A DNA stretch of 64,000 nucleotides, taken from positions 1 to 64,000 of the forward strand of contig JASBRP010000030.1 in NCBI GenBank assembly GCA_030149365.1. Direction: 5' to 3'. The position numbers were made by a program, and so were the translations under genes. Under the pieces are notes generated by a model, which did not search any database, was not told the DNA's origin, and saw only the letters and a program-made list of their open reading frames with translations. Numbering within the stretch: position 1 is the stretch's first letter; the number at the start of each line of letters is the position of its first letter. The stretch comes from Solimonas sp. (GTDB lineage: Bacteria; Pseudomonadota; Gammaproteobacteria; Nevskiales; Nevskiaceae). This document shows, in pieces, positions 35,108 to 43,824 of this stretch.

Positions 35108-35713
35108 TCAGTGGCGCGCGGCGCGCTGTTCCTGCTTGCCCGCCTTGATCTTCGCCTTGTCGCGCTCGTGCGGGCCCTCGGCGATTTCCTCGATCATCTT
35201 GCGGCAAAAGGCTGGCAGATCGTCCGGCTTGCGGCTGGTGACCAAGCCCTGGTCGGTGACGACCTCCTGGTCCACCCAGCGGGCTCCGGCGTTGGTGAGA
35301 TCGGTGCGCAGCGAGGGCCAGGAGGTGATCTGGCGGCCCTTCACCGCGCCGGCTTCGATCAGTGTCCAGGGGCCGTGGCAGATGGCGGCAATGGGCTTCT
35401 TCGCGTCGTTGAAGTCCTTCACGAACTGCACGGCGCTGCGGTTGGCACGCAGGTGGTCGGGGTTCATGACGCCGCCCGGCAACACCAGGGCGTCGTAGTC
35501 GTCGGCGTCGGCCTTGGATAGCTCGACGTCCACGTCGACCTCCTGGCCCCAGTCAGTATGTTTCCAGCCGCGGATCTTGCCGGACTTGGGGGATACGATC
35601 TCGGCGATGGCGCCGGCCTCGCGCAGGGCCTTGAGCGGCTCCAGCAGTTCGGACTGCTCGAATCCGTCTGTGGCGAGTATGGCTACGCGCTTGCCTTCCA
35701 GTCTTGCGGACAT
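35108..35713 (-). CDS. DJ-1/PfpI family protein (YhbO/glyoxalase III-like)
   Basis: 201 residues from ATG 35713, with GGAGG 5 bases upstream. The nucleophile elbow is AAICHGPWTLIEAG (Cys), the conserved Glu is in DGFEQSELLEPL, and the VLPGGVMNPDHLR loop matches PfpI. Such proteins are glyoxalase III, deglycases or stress chaperones. The C-terminus is Lys-rich (KAKIKAGKQEQRAARH). Convergent with yjdM. Confidence 0.9.
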   Translation of the reverse strand: MSARLEGKRVAILATDGFEQSELLEPLKALREAGAIAEIVSPKSGKIRGWKHTDWGQEVDVDVELSKADADDYDALVLPGGVMNPDHLRANRSAVQFVKDFNDAKKPIAAICHGPWTLIEAGAVKGRQITSWPSLRTDLTNAGARWVDQEVVTDQGLVTSRKPDDLPAFCRKMIEEIAEGPHERDKAKIKAGKQEQRAARH

Positions 35714-35857
35714 GATGCCCTCCATGGCTTTGTGTCGCAGGGTCATTGCGACCCCAGCCAAAACGGCGAAGTTCCCCTACCCGGTATGCAGGAGTTCGCC
35801 ACTACGCCGGCATGCTGTAATCGTCCCGGGACCATGCAGTTTGCGGGGAGAATGAGC

Positions 35858-36661
35858 ATGAGCGGTTATCGCAGCATCACCGTGGAGGCGCGCGGCGCCA
35901 TCGAGATCCTGACGCTGGACCGGCCGGAGGCGCTGAACGTGCTGACGCCGGAGGTGATCGACGAACTGGCCGATTACTACGAGGGCCTGCATCGGCGCAC
36001 GCAGGTGCGCGTGACGATCCTGCGTGCCGCGGGCCGCGCGTTCTGTGCCGGTGCCGACCTGGGCTCCGAGGCCTTTGCCGAGGGCGGCAGCGGACGAGCG
36101 CACCGGCAGACCGAGATCCAGCAGCGCTATGCACGCGTGATCCGCCTGATGCGCAGCTGCCCCCAGCCGGTGATCTGCCTGGTGCAGGGCGCGGCCTGCG
36201 GCGCGGGGTTTTCTCTGCTGTTGGCGGCGGACCTGCGCTACGCCGCGCCGGAAGCGAAGATGAACGCGGCCTACCTGCGCGTGGGCCTGGGCGGCTGCGA
36301 CCTGGGCTCCGGCTACCTGTTGCCGCGGCTGGTGGGCCTGGCGGCGGCCTCGGAGTTCCTGCTCAGCGGGCGCTTCATCGATGCGCCCCGCGCGCTGCGC
36401 ATGGGCCTGGTCAGCGAGGTGCTACCGGCGGAGCAGATGCTGGATACCGCGCTGGCGATGGCGGCCGACATGCTGCGTGCTTCGCCGCTGGGCCTGCGCA
36501 TGACCAAGGAAACGCTCAACACGCTGATCGACGCGCCGAGCCTGGAAGCGGCGCTGATGATCGAGAACCGCCAGCAGATCATCCTGACCGAGACGGCAGA
36601 TCACCGGGAGGCGGTTGCGGCGTTCCGGGAGCGGCGGGAGCCGCAGTACGAAGAGCGCTAG
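35858..36661 (+). CDS. Enoyl-CoA hydratase/isomerase family protein
   Basis: 267 residues from ATG 35858, chosen because GGGGAG lies 7 bases before it; ATGs at 35834 and 35852 are in frame. Crotonase fold: RAFCAGADLGSE (oxyanion loop), VQGAACGAGFSLLLAADLRY, and LGGCDLGSGYLLPRLVG. It hydrates or isomerises an enoyl-CoA in fatty-acid or aromatic degradation. The usual second catalytic Glu region reads GGCDLGSG (Asp in place of Glu), so hydratase activity is less certain than isomerase or other crotonase chemistry. Its stop overlaps the stop of the convergent Grx-like gene. Confidence 0.88.
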   Translation: MSGYRSITVEARGAIEILTLDRPEALNVLTPEVIDELADYYEGLHRRTQVRVTILRAAGRAFCAGADLGSEAFAEGGSGRAHRQTEIQQRYARVIRLMRSCPQPVICLVQGAACGAGFSLLLAADLRYAAPEAKMNAAYLRVGLGGCDLGSGYLLPRLVGLAAASEFLLSGRFIDAPRALRMGLVSEVLPAEQMLDTALAMAADMLRASPLGLRMTKETLNTLIDAPSLEAALMIENRQQIILTETADHREAVAAFRERREPQYEER

Positions 36662-37023
36662 CCGAGCAGCTTCTTCAGTTCGCCGGAAGCCAGCAGCTTC
36701 TCAAGATCGCTGGCGCCGCCGATGAGCTGGCGCTTGACGAACACCATCGGAAAGGTGGGCCAGCCAGTCCACAGCTTCAGCGCGTTGCGCCGGCGCCAGG
36801 TGTTGAAGTAGCTGCCGTATTCCAGGTAGCGGTACTGCAGGCCCGCGGCTTCGAGCAGCTGGCGCGCTTTCTTGGGCGAGGGGTTCTGGGCCATGCCGAC
36901 CACGACGATGTCGTTGGCGTCCACTGCAGCGGAGACTTCCTCCACGATGTCGCGATGGTGCTGGGCGACGGTGTCCCGCACGGCAGGGTGGAGGCGGGAT
37001 TCGTCGAGGATCAGACGCGGCAT
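36658..37023 (-). CDS. Glutaredoxin-fold protein lacking the active-site cysteine
   Basis: 121 residues. The fold aligns with monothiol Grx4: DIVVVGMAQNPSPKKARQLL, then TGWPTFPMVFVKRQLIGGAS with the cis-proline (WPTFP) and the glutathione-site GG. Where Grx has CGFS or CPYC this protein has NPSP (47-50), so no redox cysteine is present at all. It may be a degenerate or binding-only member, for example of glutathione or an Fe-S cluster partner. Overlaps convergently with the enoyl-CoA hydratase gene. Confidence 0.8.
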   Translation of the reverse strand: MPRLILDESRLHPAVRDTVAQHHRDIVEEVSAAVDANDIVVVGMAQNPSPKKARQLLEAAGLQYRYLEYGSYFNTWRRRNALKLWTGWPTFPMVFVKRQLIGGASDLEKLLASGELKKLLG

Positions 37024-37122
37024 GGGTGACTCCGGATGCTTGATGGCGCGCAGTATCGGCGGCGTTCAGGGCGCCCGCAATGCCTGCTCGCCAGTCACCC
37101 GATGAGCCGCAGTTCGTGCCGC

Positions 37123-37950
37123 TCAGGCCCCGCTGCGCTGCAGGAAGGATTCGACGATGGTGTTGACCTCCTCCGGGCGTTCCAGGCCGGCGAGGTGGCC
37201 GGTGCGGTCCATGACCAGGAATTCGGCGCCGGGGATGGCCTGGGCCATCTCGGTGGTCTCCGGCACCGGGAAGGTGGGGTCCTCGATGCCGGCCAGTACC
37301 AGCACGGGCGTGCGGATGCGGCCGAACAGCTGGCGCTGGTCGGGGCGCGCCGGCACGACGCTGTTGACGGCCCAGTAGACCGAGCGCGCGTCGATGCGGC
37401 GCAGGGCGGCGCGGATTTCCTCGGCGACCTGCGGACGCTCGCGGGCAGTGGTGGGCCCGACGAAGGCCTTGATGGCGCGTGCCACGAAGGGGCCGCGGAA
37501 ACCGCCCAGGCGACGCACGACGTGGGTCAGCAGGCGGAACTCGAGACGCTGGCGCAGCGGGGCGCGCGAGGCGGTGGCGTTCATCAGCACGGCGGCGCCG
37601 ATACGCTCCGGATACAGGGCGGCGAAGGTGCCGCCGATCATGCCGCCCCAGGAGTTGCCGACCATGTGGGTCTTTTCGATACCCAGCGCGTCCAGCACCT
37701 GCACGATGCACTGCGCGCATTCCTCGAAGCTGAACATGCGCGTCAGGGCCTCGCTGCCGCCGTGGCCCGGCGAATCCACCAGGATGACGGTGTGGCTCGG
37801 CGCGAAATGACGGGCCTGCGCCAGCCACATGGAGCCATCCATCAGCAGGCTGGGCCAGAACAGGATGGCCGGCCCCTGCCCGGCCACGCGCAGGCGCAGC
37901 CGGCCCAGCACGGTGGGGATGTAGCGGTCCTGCAGCTTCAGGTCGTTCAT
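37123..37950 (-). CDS. Alpha/beta-hydrolase
   Basis: 275 residues from ATG 37950. Nucleophile elbow GNSWGGM near residue 97, oxyanion region FWPSLLMDGSMW, acid Asp in AGIEDPTFPVPE, and His in RTGHLAGLERPEEVN. Typical of soluble esterases or meta-cleavage-product hydrolases. The substrate is unknown. It is divergent from the TetR gene, with 158 bases between the starts, so it is a candidate target of that regulator. Confidence 0.88.
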   Translation of the reverse strand: MNDLKLQDRYIPTVLGRLRLRVAGQGPAILFWPSLLMDGSMWLAQARHFAPSHTVILVDSPGHGGSEALTRMFSFEECAQCIVQVLDALGIEKTHMVGNSWGGMIGGTFAALYPERIGAAVLMNATASRAPLRQRLEFRLLTHVVRRLGGFRGPFVARAIKAFVGPTTARERPQVAEEIRAALRRIDARSVYWAVNSVVPARPDQRQLFGRIRTPVLVLAGIEDPTFPVPETTEMAQAIPGAEFLVMDRTGHLAGLERPEEVNTIVESFLQRSGA

Positions 37951-38078
37951 GCCGGGCAGGCTAGACCTGGCCCGCCGGGAATGGAAATGCGCTGTATGGA
38001 TGGGGCTCCATTCGTTTGCTGCATGGCCCGCGTGTAGGCCGACGGCTATCGACACCAGCCTGCGGGTGACGGAAAATA

Positions 38079-38093
38079 TTGTCACCACGTAAC
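38079..38093. promoter_or_regulatory. Weak TTTACA-N3-TGTAAA-like site before the TetR gene
   Basis: TTGTCA-CCA-CGTAAC matches each half of the 40414 palindrome at 4 of 6 bases. It lies 15 bases before the TetR start, where an autoregulatory site would be expected. Support is weak. Confidence 0.25.
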
Positions 38094-38108
38094 ATTCCAG
38101 GGATGAGA

Positions 38109-38744
38109 ATGGCCACCAAGCCGACGGCCAAGCCGCGCAAGGGAACTGCAAAGAAGCCGGTCGTCGCCAAGCGCGCCTACCTCAGCAAGGACCTGCGCCG
38201 CCAGACGCTACTGGAGGTGGCGGCGCAGATCGTCGAAACCGACGGCTGGGCGGGGCTGAACATGAGCGCCCTGGCCGAGCGTGGCGGCACCAGCCGCCAG
38301 CTGATCTACCAGCATTTCCCCAGCATGGAGAAGCTGCTGGCGGATACGGCCTGGCATATCTTCATGGAAGTGGCCAAGGGCACCACCGACTCGGTGGCGG
38401 CCAACCCCGGCAATCTCACCGAGGCGATCAAGGCGGCGGAGGCGTTCTCGCTGGACCTGCCGGTGGGCCGCGGCGACGCGCTGTGGCAGCTGATCGCCGG
38501 CACGGCGGGCAGCACGCCCGAGCTGGAGGAGATCCGCCAGGGCATCCGCAAGCTGATCAGCGGCATCTGGACGCCGGTGGTGCGCAAGGCGCTGGACATG
38601 AACGAGGCCGATGCCCGCGCCTATGCCTGGATGTCGATCCTGGCGTTCTGGGGCATGCGCCAGCTGGTGCGCGATGGCGAGCTCAGCCGCACACGCGGGG
38701 TGAAGCTGTTCAATGGCTTCATGGAACGAGTGGTGAAGAGCTGA
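38109..38744 (+). CDS. TetR/AcrR-family transcriptional regulator
   Basis: 211 residues from ATG 38109, with AGGG 6 bases upstream (ATG at 38103 is also in frame). A Lys-rich N-terminal arm is followed by the TetR HTH (about 28-75): RQTLLEVAAQIVETDGWAGL and MSALAERGGTSRQLIYQHFP. The ligand domain is about 80-200. It lies between the alpha/beta hydrolase and the DUF1329 gene. It is a plausible binder of the palindromes at 40414, 46100 and 62656. Confidence 0.9.
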   Translation: MATKPTAKPRKGTAKKPVVAKRAYLSKDLRRQTLLEVAAQIVETDGWAGLNMSALAERGGTSRQLIYQHFPSMEKLLADTAWHIFMEVAKGTTDSVAANPGNLTEAIKAAEAFSLDLPVGRGDALWQLIAGTAGSTPELEEIRQGIRKLISGIWTPVVRKALDMNEADARAYAWMSILAFWGMRQLVRDGELSRTRGVKLFNGFMERVVKS

Positions 38745-38776
38745 GGCTTTGCACCTTTCCCCGCCCAGGGGAATGG

Positions 38777-38827
38777 GGCACTGCAGGTTGTGACTGCAGG
38801 TTGTGATTGGACCCCACCTGCAGTGCC
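38777..38827 (+). terminator. Hairpin with internal tandem repeat after the TetR gene
   Basis: GGCACTGCAGGT (38777-38788) pairs perfectly with 38816-38827 and is followed by TTGCTTTAG. Within it a 13-base unit ACTGCAGGTTGTG is repeated in tandem (38780-38805), so two alternative stems are possible. Likely the 3' end of the TetR transcript. Confidence 0.5.
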
Positions 38828-38922
38828 TTGCTTTAGAGCCCTATTAGCGCGCACCTCGATACGCGCCTCTTCGCGGCGCTACTCGGTGTGAACGGTCCTG
38901 TCTTGTCCGCCAAGAAAGCCCT

Positions 38923-40356
38923 TTACTTCCTCAGCTTTCGGCTCGCCAGGGTCTGCGGGCGGAAGTAGTTGTCTTCCAGTTGCATGCTGAAGTCCGGATA
39001 GTCGTCGCCCGAGAAGCTGGCGGTGACGAAGTAGCGGCCGCTCTGCAGGTCGTGGTGCACTTCGGGGCTGCCGCTGGTGACGGGCACGAAGGGGAAGCTG
39101 GTGAGGTGGGCTTCCTGGAAGCGCCAAAGCTGGTCGCGATCGTCGTAGCAGTCCACCATCGACACGCTCCAGCTGTCCTCGTCGAGATAGAACATGCGGC
39201 GGCGGAAGGCATGGCGTACGCCGGGCTTGAGCGTGGCCTCCACCACCCAGACGCGGTGCAGCTCGTAGTGCGCCAGCTCGGGGTTGATGTGGCCCTTGCG
39301 GATCAGCTTGTCGTAGCTGACGCCGGCGCCGAGGATCGGCGTGGAGTTGTAGGGGATGTACAGCTCGCGCTTGCCTAGCAGCTTCCAGTTGTAGCGATCC
39401 AGGGCGCCGTTGTACATGTCGGTCTGGTCGTTGAACATCAGGCCGTCGGCGGAGGCCTTGGGATTGTCGTAGCCGACGTTGGGTGCGCGGCGCGTGCGGC
39501 CCAGGCCGGGGTTGAAGATCCAGGCGCTGCGGCCGCCCTCGGTCTGATCGGTGGTCTCGTGCACCAGCAGCATCTGCCCGGCGATGCGCTTGGGGGTCAG
39601 CACTTCCTGCAGGTAGTACAGGATGATGCCGTCCTCGATCGGGCTCGGTGCCTTGGGGTCGCCGTACTTGAACTTCACGTCCTCGACGATGCGCGCCAGC
39701 TGGTAGCTGCCGTCCTGGGCGACGGTGACTTCGTTGTTGAAGCGACGCACGGCGGAGCCGCGGAACTTGAGCTTGTGGTTCCAGATCACCTCGGCGCCGC
39801 TGCGCGGGATCGGGAAGGGCACGCCGAGCTTGGCGCCGCTGACCTTGTCAGTGCCTTCGAGCTTGGCCTGGGTAGCGTTGAGCTTGGTGGCGGCTTCCGC
39901 CACCGGCGGCAGGAAGGCGCCGCGAACGGTCGGGAACACCCGCATCTGCCAGGTGGGGTAGCGCTCGAACATCGCCTTGTGTCCGGCGCTGAGCTTGTCG
40001 GCGTACTGGGCGGCGTTGGCTTTGGTGATGACGAAGCTCGGCTTGTCGGCCGCGCCGTTGGGCGCCAGGGCCCGCGCCAGGGCGGCGGGATCGCTCTTGC
40101 GCATCCGCTGCAGGTCTTCATAGGTGAGCTTGAGCTGCTCCGGGCGGAAGCGCTTGCTCCCCTCCCAGGCCGGAATCGTGCCGGAGGCATTGGCGGCGGC
40201 TTCCGCCCCGGCGGGCGTCAGTGCGCCCCCCAGCTTGGCCGCCTCGGCCTCCGGCACGCCTGCCCCCGCCAGCGCAGGCCACAGCGCCAGCATCCCCACC
40301 CCCAACATCCATACCCCTGACATCCTGCTGCCCGACGACGCTTGGAATTGCCGCAT
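38923..40356 (-). CDS. DUF1329 outer-membrane-associated lipoprotein-localisation-like protein
   Basis: 477 residues from ATG 40356, chosen for GGAGGAGAC immediately before it. Signal peptide (VWMLGVGMLALWPALAGA), no lipobox. DUF1329 family: KLGGALTPAGAEAAANASGT, then IPAWEGSKRFRPEQLKLTYE and the C-terminal GYDNPKASADGLMFNDQTDM and HRVWVVEATLKPG. DUF1329 proteins have a LolA/LolB-like fold and occur with DUF1302 porin-like proteins and transporters, hinting at lipid movement across the periplasm. Divergent from the DUF1302 gene with a shared operator. Confidence 0.9.
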   Translation of the reverse strand: MRQFQASSGSRMSGVWMLGVGMLALWPALAGAGVPEAEAAKLGGALTPAGAEAAANASGTIPAWEGSKRFRPEQLKLTYEDLQRMRKSDPAALARALAPNGAADKPSFVITKANAAQYADKLSAGHKAMFERYPTWQMRVFPTVRGAFLPPVAEAATKLNATQAKLEGTDKVSGAKLGVPFPIPRSGAEVIWNHKLKFRGSAVRRFNNEVTVAQDGSYQLARIVEDVKFKYGDPKAPSPIEDGIILYYLQEVLTPKRIAGQMLLVHETTDQTEGGRSAWIFNPGLGRTRRAPNVGYDNPKASADGLMFNDQTDMYNGALDRYNWKLLGKRELYIPYNSTPILGAGVSYDKLIRKGHINPELAHYELHRVWVVEATLKPGVRHAFRRRMFYLDEDSWSVSMVDCYDDRDQLWRFQEAHLTSFPFVPVTSGSPEVHHDLQSGRYFVTASFSGDDYPDFSMQLEDNYFRPQTLASRKLRK

Positions 40357-40406
40357 GTCTCCTCCAGACCGGCTGCGGCGCATGGCTTGCGCCTGTATTG
40401 GCATGC

Positions 40407-40428
40407 TGTAAACTTTACACCCTGTAAA
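40407..40428. promoter_or_regulatory. Operator candidate TGTAAA-C-TTTACA-CCC-TGTAAA
   Basis: A perfect palindrome TTTACA-CCC-TGTAAA (40414-40428), preceded by another half-site TGTAAA (40407-40412), lies between the divergent DUF1329 and DUF1302 genes, 57 and 65 bases from the two start codons. It matches sites at 46100 and 62656. Confidence 0.65.
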
Positions 40429-40493
40429 TCTCGCGTCAAGACCCCGCCCACGGGGCCGCGGCAATCCGCCGCCCGCGTATGTAGGGAGGAGAC

Positions 40494-42638
40494 ATGAAGC
40501 AGACGGCATGGGTGGCGGCGCTGTTCCTGGCGCTGCCGGCACAGGCGGTGGATTTCGACTGGGGCCCGGTCAGCGGGGCGCTCAATACCCGCCTGTCCTT
40601 TGGCGCTGCGATGCGCGTGCAGGACCGCGACGAGCGCCTCCTCGGCAAACTCAATGTGCCGGGCCAGCAGGATCTCTGCGTGGCGGACGACTGCCAGTCG
40701 GCCAGCGGCGACCCCGCGCCGAACCAGCGCCTGGTCGATGCGCGCGGCAGCTTCTCGGGCGTGAACGAGGACAACGGCAACCTCAACTACGACAAAGGCG
40801 ACTTCACCGCGGCGATCTTCCAGGTGCGGCCCAAGCTGGAGCTGGTCTGGGACGACTGGCAGTTCCAGGCCTCGGCGCTGTTCTTCCACGACGTGGTCAA
40901 CAGCGGCTTCGAGGAGACCCACAACGACACGCGCTTCCAGCCGCGCCATTCGCGGCGCAACGGCGCGGCCGAGGAGCTGTTTGCCAGCGGCTATCGCCTG
41001 GGTAACCTGTTCGTCTCGCGCAGCTTTGCCGTGGGTGAGCAGGAGCTGCTGGTGAAGGTGGGTAACCAGGTGCTGAACTGGGGCGAGGCCAACCTGGTGC
41101 AGTTCAACACGCTGGCGGAAATCAGCCCGCTGGATGCGCCGGTGCTGGGCATGCCGGGCTCGGAGCCCAGCCAGTTGCAGCTCGCGGTGCCGCTGGCGGT
41201 GGCTTCGCTGACACTGACGGAGAACCTGGCGCTGGAGGCGGTGTACCAGCTCGGCTGGCGCGGCGCCAAGTTGCCGGCCACCGGCAGCCTGCTGTCCTTC
41301 AGCGACATTGCGGGCGGCGGCGAGTACGCCATCACCGGCTTCGGCAACTACAGCGAGGACCCGGACGGGCAGTTCTCGCCGGCCGGCCTGGTGTCGCTGG
41401 TGTCGCAGTCCACGCGCACCATCAGCATCCCCGACGCGGACTTCGCCGCGCCGAGCGATGACGGCCAGTACGGCCTGCGCCTGAACTACCTGGCGGACTG
41501 GCTCAACGGCGGCACCGAGCTGGCCCTGCATTACCTGCGCTACCACAGCCGCTATCCGCTGCTCAGCGGCTATGCGGCGGATGCGAGCTGCACGCGCGAT
41601 TCGCCGGGTGGCGGCTTCGCCGGGGCCTTCCTGGCCTGCCTGGGCTTCAACGCACCGATCAACCCGGTGGGCCGCGAGCCGCTGCCGGTGGATACGGCGC
41701 AGCTGTTCCTCGAGTATCCGGAGGACATCGATCTCTTCGGCATCAGCTTCAACACCAACGTCGGCGACTGGGCGCTGTCGGGCGAGTACAACTTCCGCCC
41801 CAACCAGCCTCTGCAGGTGCTGCAGTCCGACGTGCTGTTCACGGTGCTGGGGCCGGCCTTCCCGGCGCAGGACATCCCCATCGGCGTGTCGGCGCTTTCA
41901 GACCCCAACCTGCTGGCCGGGCTGCCTTCCGCGCTGACGCCGGCATTGCAGGGGCTGCAGGCCGGATTGGGCGCGCTGCTGCCCGGCGGCGCGCTGTTCA
42001 CGCTGCCCGGCGAGAACAGTGCGGTGCCGGACTATCTCTCTCGCTACCGCGGCGTCACGGTCAATGCCGGCGACTACGTGCAGGGTTATGAGCGGCAGAA
42101 GGTGTCGCAGATGTCGCTGACCGGCATCCGCAGCTTTGCCGACAACCCCTTTGGCGCGGCGCAGGTGTTCTGGGTGATCGAGGGCGCGGCGCTGATGGTC
42201 CACGACATGCCGGACCGCGGCGAGCTGTACTTCGAGGGTGCCGGCGACCGTACGCACCCCTCGGCCGGTGCCGACGGCACGGGCACGCCCGACGGCCTGC
42301 CGGACACGCGACACATCAATCCCACGCAGATGCGCAGTGGCTTCGGCGACGACTTTGCCTGGGGCTACCGCAGCCTGCTGCGCTTCACCTACAACGAGCT
42401 GCCGGGCAACATCGCGCTGTATCCCACCTTCCTGTGGCTGCACGACATCAAGGGCATGTCGCCGGCACCGATCATCAACTTCATCGAGGGCCGCAAGGTG
42501 CTGGTGAGCAGCCTGATGGCGGAGTTCCCGGATGACTGGACGGCGGGCGTCAGCTACCAGGTGTTTACCGGTGGCGGGACGCATCACCGGTTGCGGGATC
42601 GGGATAACGTTTCGATTTATGTGGCGAAGGTGTTTTAG
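40494..42638 (+). CDS. DUF1302 outer-membrane beta-barrel-type protein
   Basis: 714 residues from ATG 40494 with GGAGGAGAC in front. Short signal peptide (MKQTAWVAALFLALPAQA). A beta-rich chain with alternating hydrophobic strands, a terminal aromatic residue (VFSIYVAKVF-like end NVSIYVAKVF), and the DUF1302 landmarks SFGAAMRVQDRDERLLGKLN and WGEANLVQFNTLAEISPLDA. Likely an outer-membrane channel or lipid-import barrel. Paired and probably co-controlled with DUF1329. Function not established for the family. Confidence 0.88.
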   Translation: MKQTAWVAALFLALPAQAVDFDWGPVSGALNTRLSFGAAMRVQDRDERLLGKLNVPGQQDLCVADDCQSASGDPAPNQRLVDARGSFSGVNEDNGNLNYDKGDFTAAIFQVRPKLELVWDDWQFQASALFFHDVVNSGFEETHNDTRFQPRHSRRNGAAEELFASGYRLGNLFVSRSFAVGEQELLVKVGNQVLNWGEANLVQFNTLAEISPLDAPVLGMPGSEPSQLQLAVPLAVASLTLTENLALEAVYQLGWRGAKLPATGSLLSFSDIAGGGEYAITGFGNYSEDPDGQFSPAGLVSLVSQSTRTISIPDADFAAPSDDGQYGLRLNYLADWLNGGTELALHYLRYHSRYPLLSGYAADASCTRDSPGGGFAGAFLACLGFNAPINPVGREPLPVDTAQLFLEYPEDIDLFGISFNTNVGDWALSGEYNFRPNQPLQVLQSDVLFTVLGPAFPAQDIPIGVSALSDPNLLAGLPSALTPALQGLQAGLGALLPGGALFTLPGENSAVPDYLSRYRGVTVNAGDYVQGYERQKVSQMSLTGIRSFADNPFGAAQVFWVIEGAALMVHDMPDRGELYFEGAGDRTHPSAGADGTGTPDGLPDTRHINPTQMRSGFGDDFAWGYRSLLRFTYNELPGNIALYPTFLWLHDIKGMSPAPIINFIEGRKVLVSSLMAEFPDDWTAGVSYQVFTGGGTHHRLRDRDNVSIYVAKVF

Positions 42639-42647
42639 CGATCACTT

Positions 42648-42822
42648 CCCTCTCCCGTGAACGGGAGAGGGTGCCCGGAGGGCGGGAGAGGGCTTCTGCA
42701 ATTCCTTAGGCAGCTTAAAAGCCAGGATTTACAGAAACCCTCTCCTCGGCAACTGCTCCGTGCGTTGCCCTACCTCGGGCATCCATGCCCTCGCCCGCCC
42801 CTCTCCCGCAAGCGGGCGAGGG
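42648..42822. repeat. CCCTCTCCC/GGGAGAGGG palindrome cluster between convergent genes
   Basis: A 11-bp perfect hairpin (42648-42658 with 42661-42671), a second half-copy at 42683-42692, and another palindrome around 42798-42822 (CCCCTCTCCCGC-aa-GCGGGCGAGGGG). It fills the gap between the DUF1302 and GST gene ends, and the middle part holds nothing recognisable. Confidence 0.65.
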
Positions 42823-42831
42823 GAGCAAAGA

Positions 42832-43824
42832 TCAGCCTAGATACTCCCTACACCCCGTCTTCTCCATCAACGGCTCCAGCTTCTCCCGCGCCTCCGCCGA
42901 CAACCCCGCCCACAGGCTACGGATCTGGCCGTAGCACTTGGCCTGGTAGGCGAAAGGCTGCTGGGTGTACTCGCGGCCACGGATGGAGACCTTCAACTCG
43001 GCCTCGCCCTTTTCCAGCGCGGCGGCATTGGCGCGCAGGAACGGCAGGTATTCGGCGCCCACCATTTCCAGCAGGGCTTCGCGCACGGCGGCGGCTTTCT
43101 CCGGCTTCCACTCGCCGTCCACACCGGAGCAGTCATCCAGGGTGATGACCCATGCCTCCACGGCGGGCGCGCGTTCGCGGCAGAGTCGCTGCGGCCAGGG
43201 GTCGGTGGTGAGCTGGGCAAGCTGGCCGTAGAGGCCGAAGTCGGCCAGCGAGGGGCGGCTGCCGAAGAGATGGTGCTGGCCGCCGACGTAGGGGCCGAGG
43301 ATGTCGAGCAGGCGCGCGTAGGCGGCCTCGATCACCGGGGCGTTTTCCGGGGTGCAGCCGACCATGGCCATGCGGCTGCGCTGGCGGTCGTGGAACATGC
43401 GGGCCATCTGGTCGTGGGCCTTGCCGGTGGCGGCGGGCATGGCGTCGCTCACGATCCAGTGGCTGGCCCAGAGCGCGGTGGCATCTTCGTGCCAGCGGTA
43501 GTGGAACATCAGCTTGGTCAGCCACTCGTCGGCGAAGTCTTCGATCAGGTGACAGACGAAGGCGTCGGCGGCATCCGGCGGGAGGACGGAGCGCTCGGCG
43601 TGGCGCTGCTCCAGCAGGTGTGCGGTGGGCGTGGAGTCCACGCGGAATTCGCCGGTGTCCGGCAGCTTCAGCACCGGGATCAGCTTGGGCTTCACCTGGG
43701 CGATTTCCGGCAGGGTGTCCGGCGTGCCGGCCTTCCAGACGTGCGGCAGCCGGCGATAGCGCAGGATGGCGCGCAGCTTGCGCGAGTAGGGCGAAGGGTT
43801 GCCGCCGTAGAGGATGTAGGTCAT
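42832..43824 (-). CDS. Glutathione S-transferase-like protein (third of operon)
   Basis: 330 residues. N-terminal thioredoxin-fold GST domain: YGGNPSPYSRKLRAILRYRR near residue 6 with Ser/Tyr in the glutathione loop, PVLKLPDTGEFRVDSTPTAH as the cis-Pro and Asp-Ser-Thr motif. Helical C-terminal domain with GSRPSLADFGLYGQL. About 100 extra residues at the C-terminus exceed normal GST length (about 220), a feature shared by all three operon members. Its start overlaps the previous stop (ATGA). Confidence 0.85.
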   Translation of the reverse strand: MTYILYGGNPSPYSRKLRAILRYRRLPHVWKAGTPDTLPEIAQVKPKLIPVLKLPDTGEFRVDSTPTAHLLEQRHAERSVLPPDAADAFVCHLIEDFADEWLTKLMFHYRWHEDATALWASHWIVSDAMPAATGKAHDQMARMFHDRQRSRMAMVGCTPENAPVIEAAYARLLDILGPYVGGQHHLFGSRPSLADFGLYGQLAQLTTDPWPQRLCRERAPAVEAWVITLDDCSGVDGEWKPEKAAAVREALLEMVGAEYLPFLRANAAALEKGEAELKVSIRGREYTQQPFAYQAKCYGQIRSLWAGLSAEAREKLEPLMEKTGCREYLG

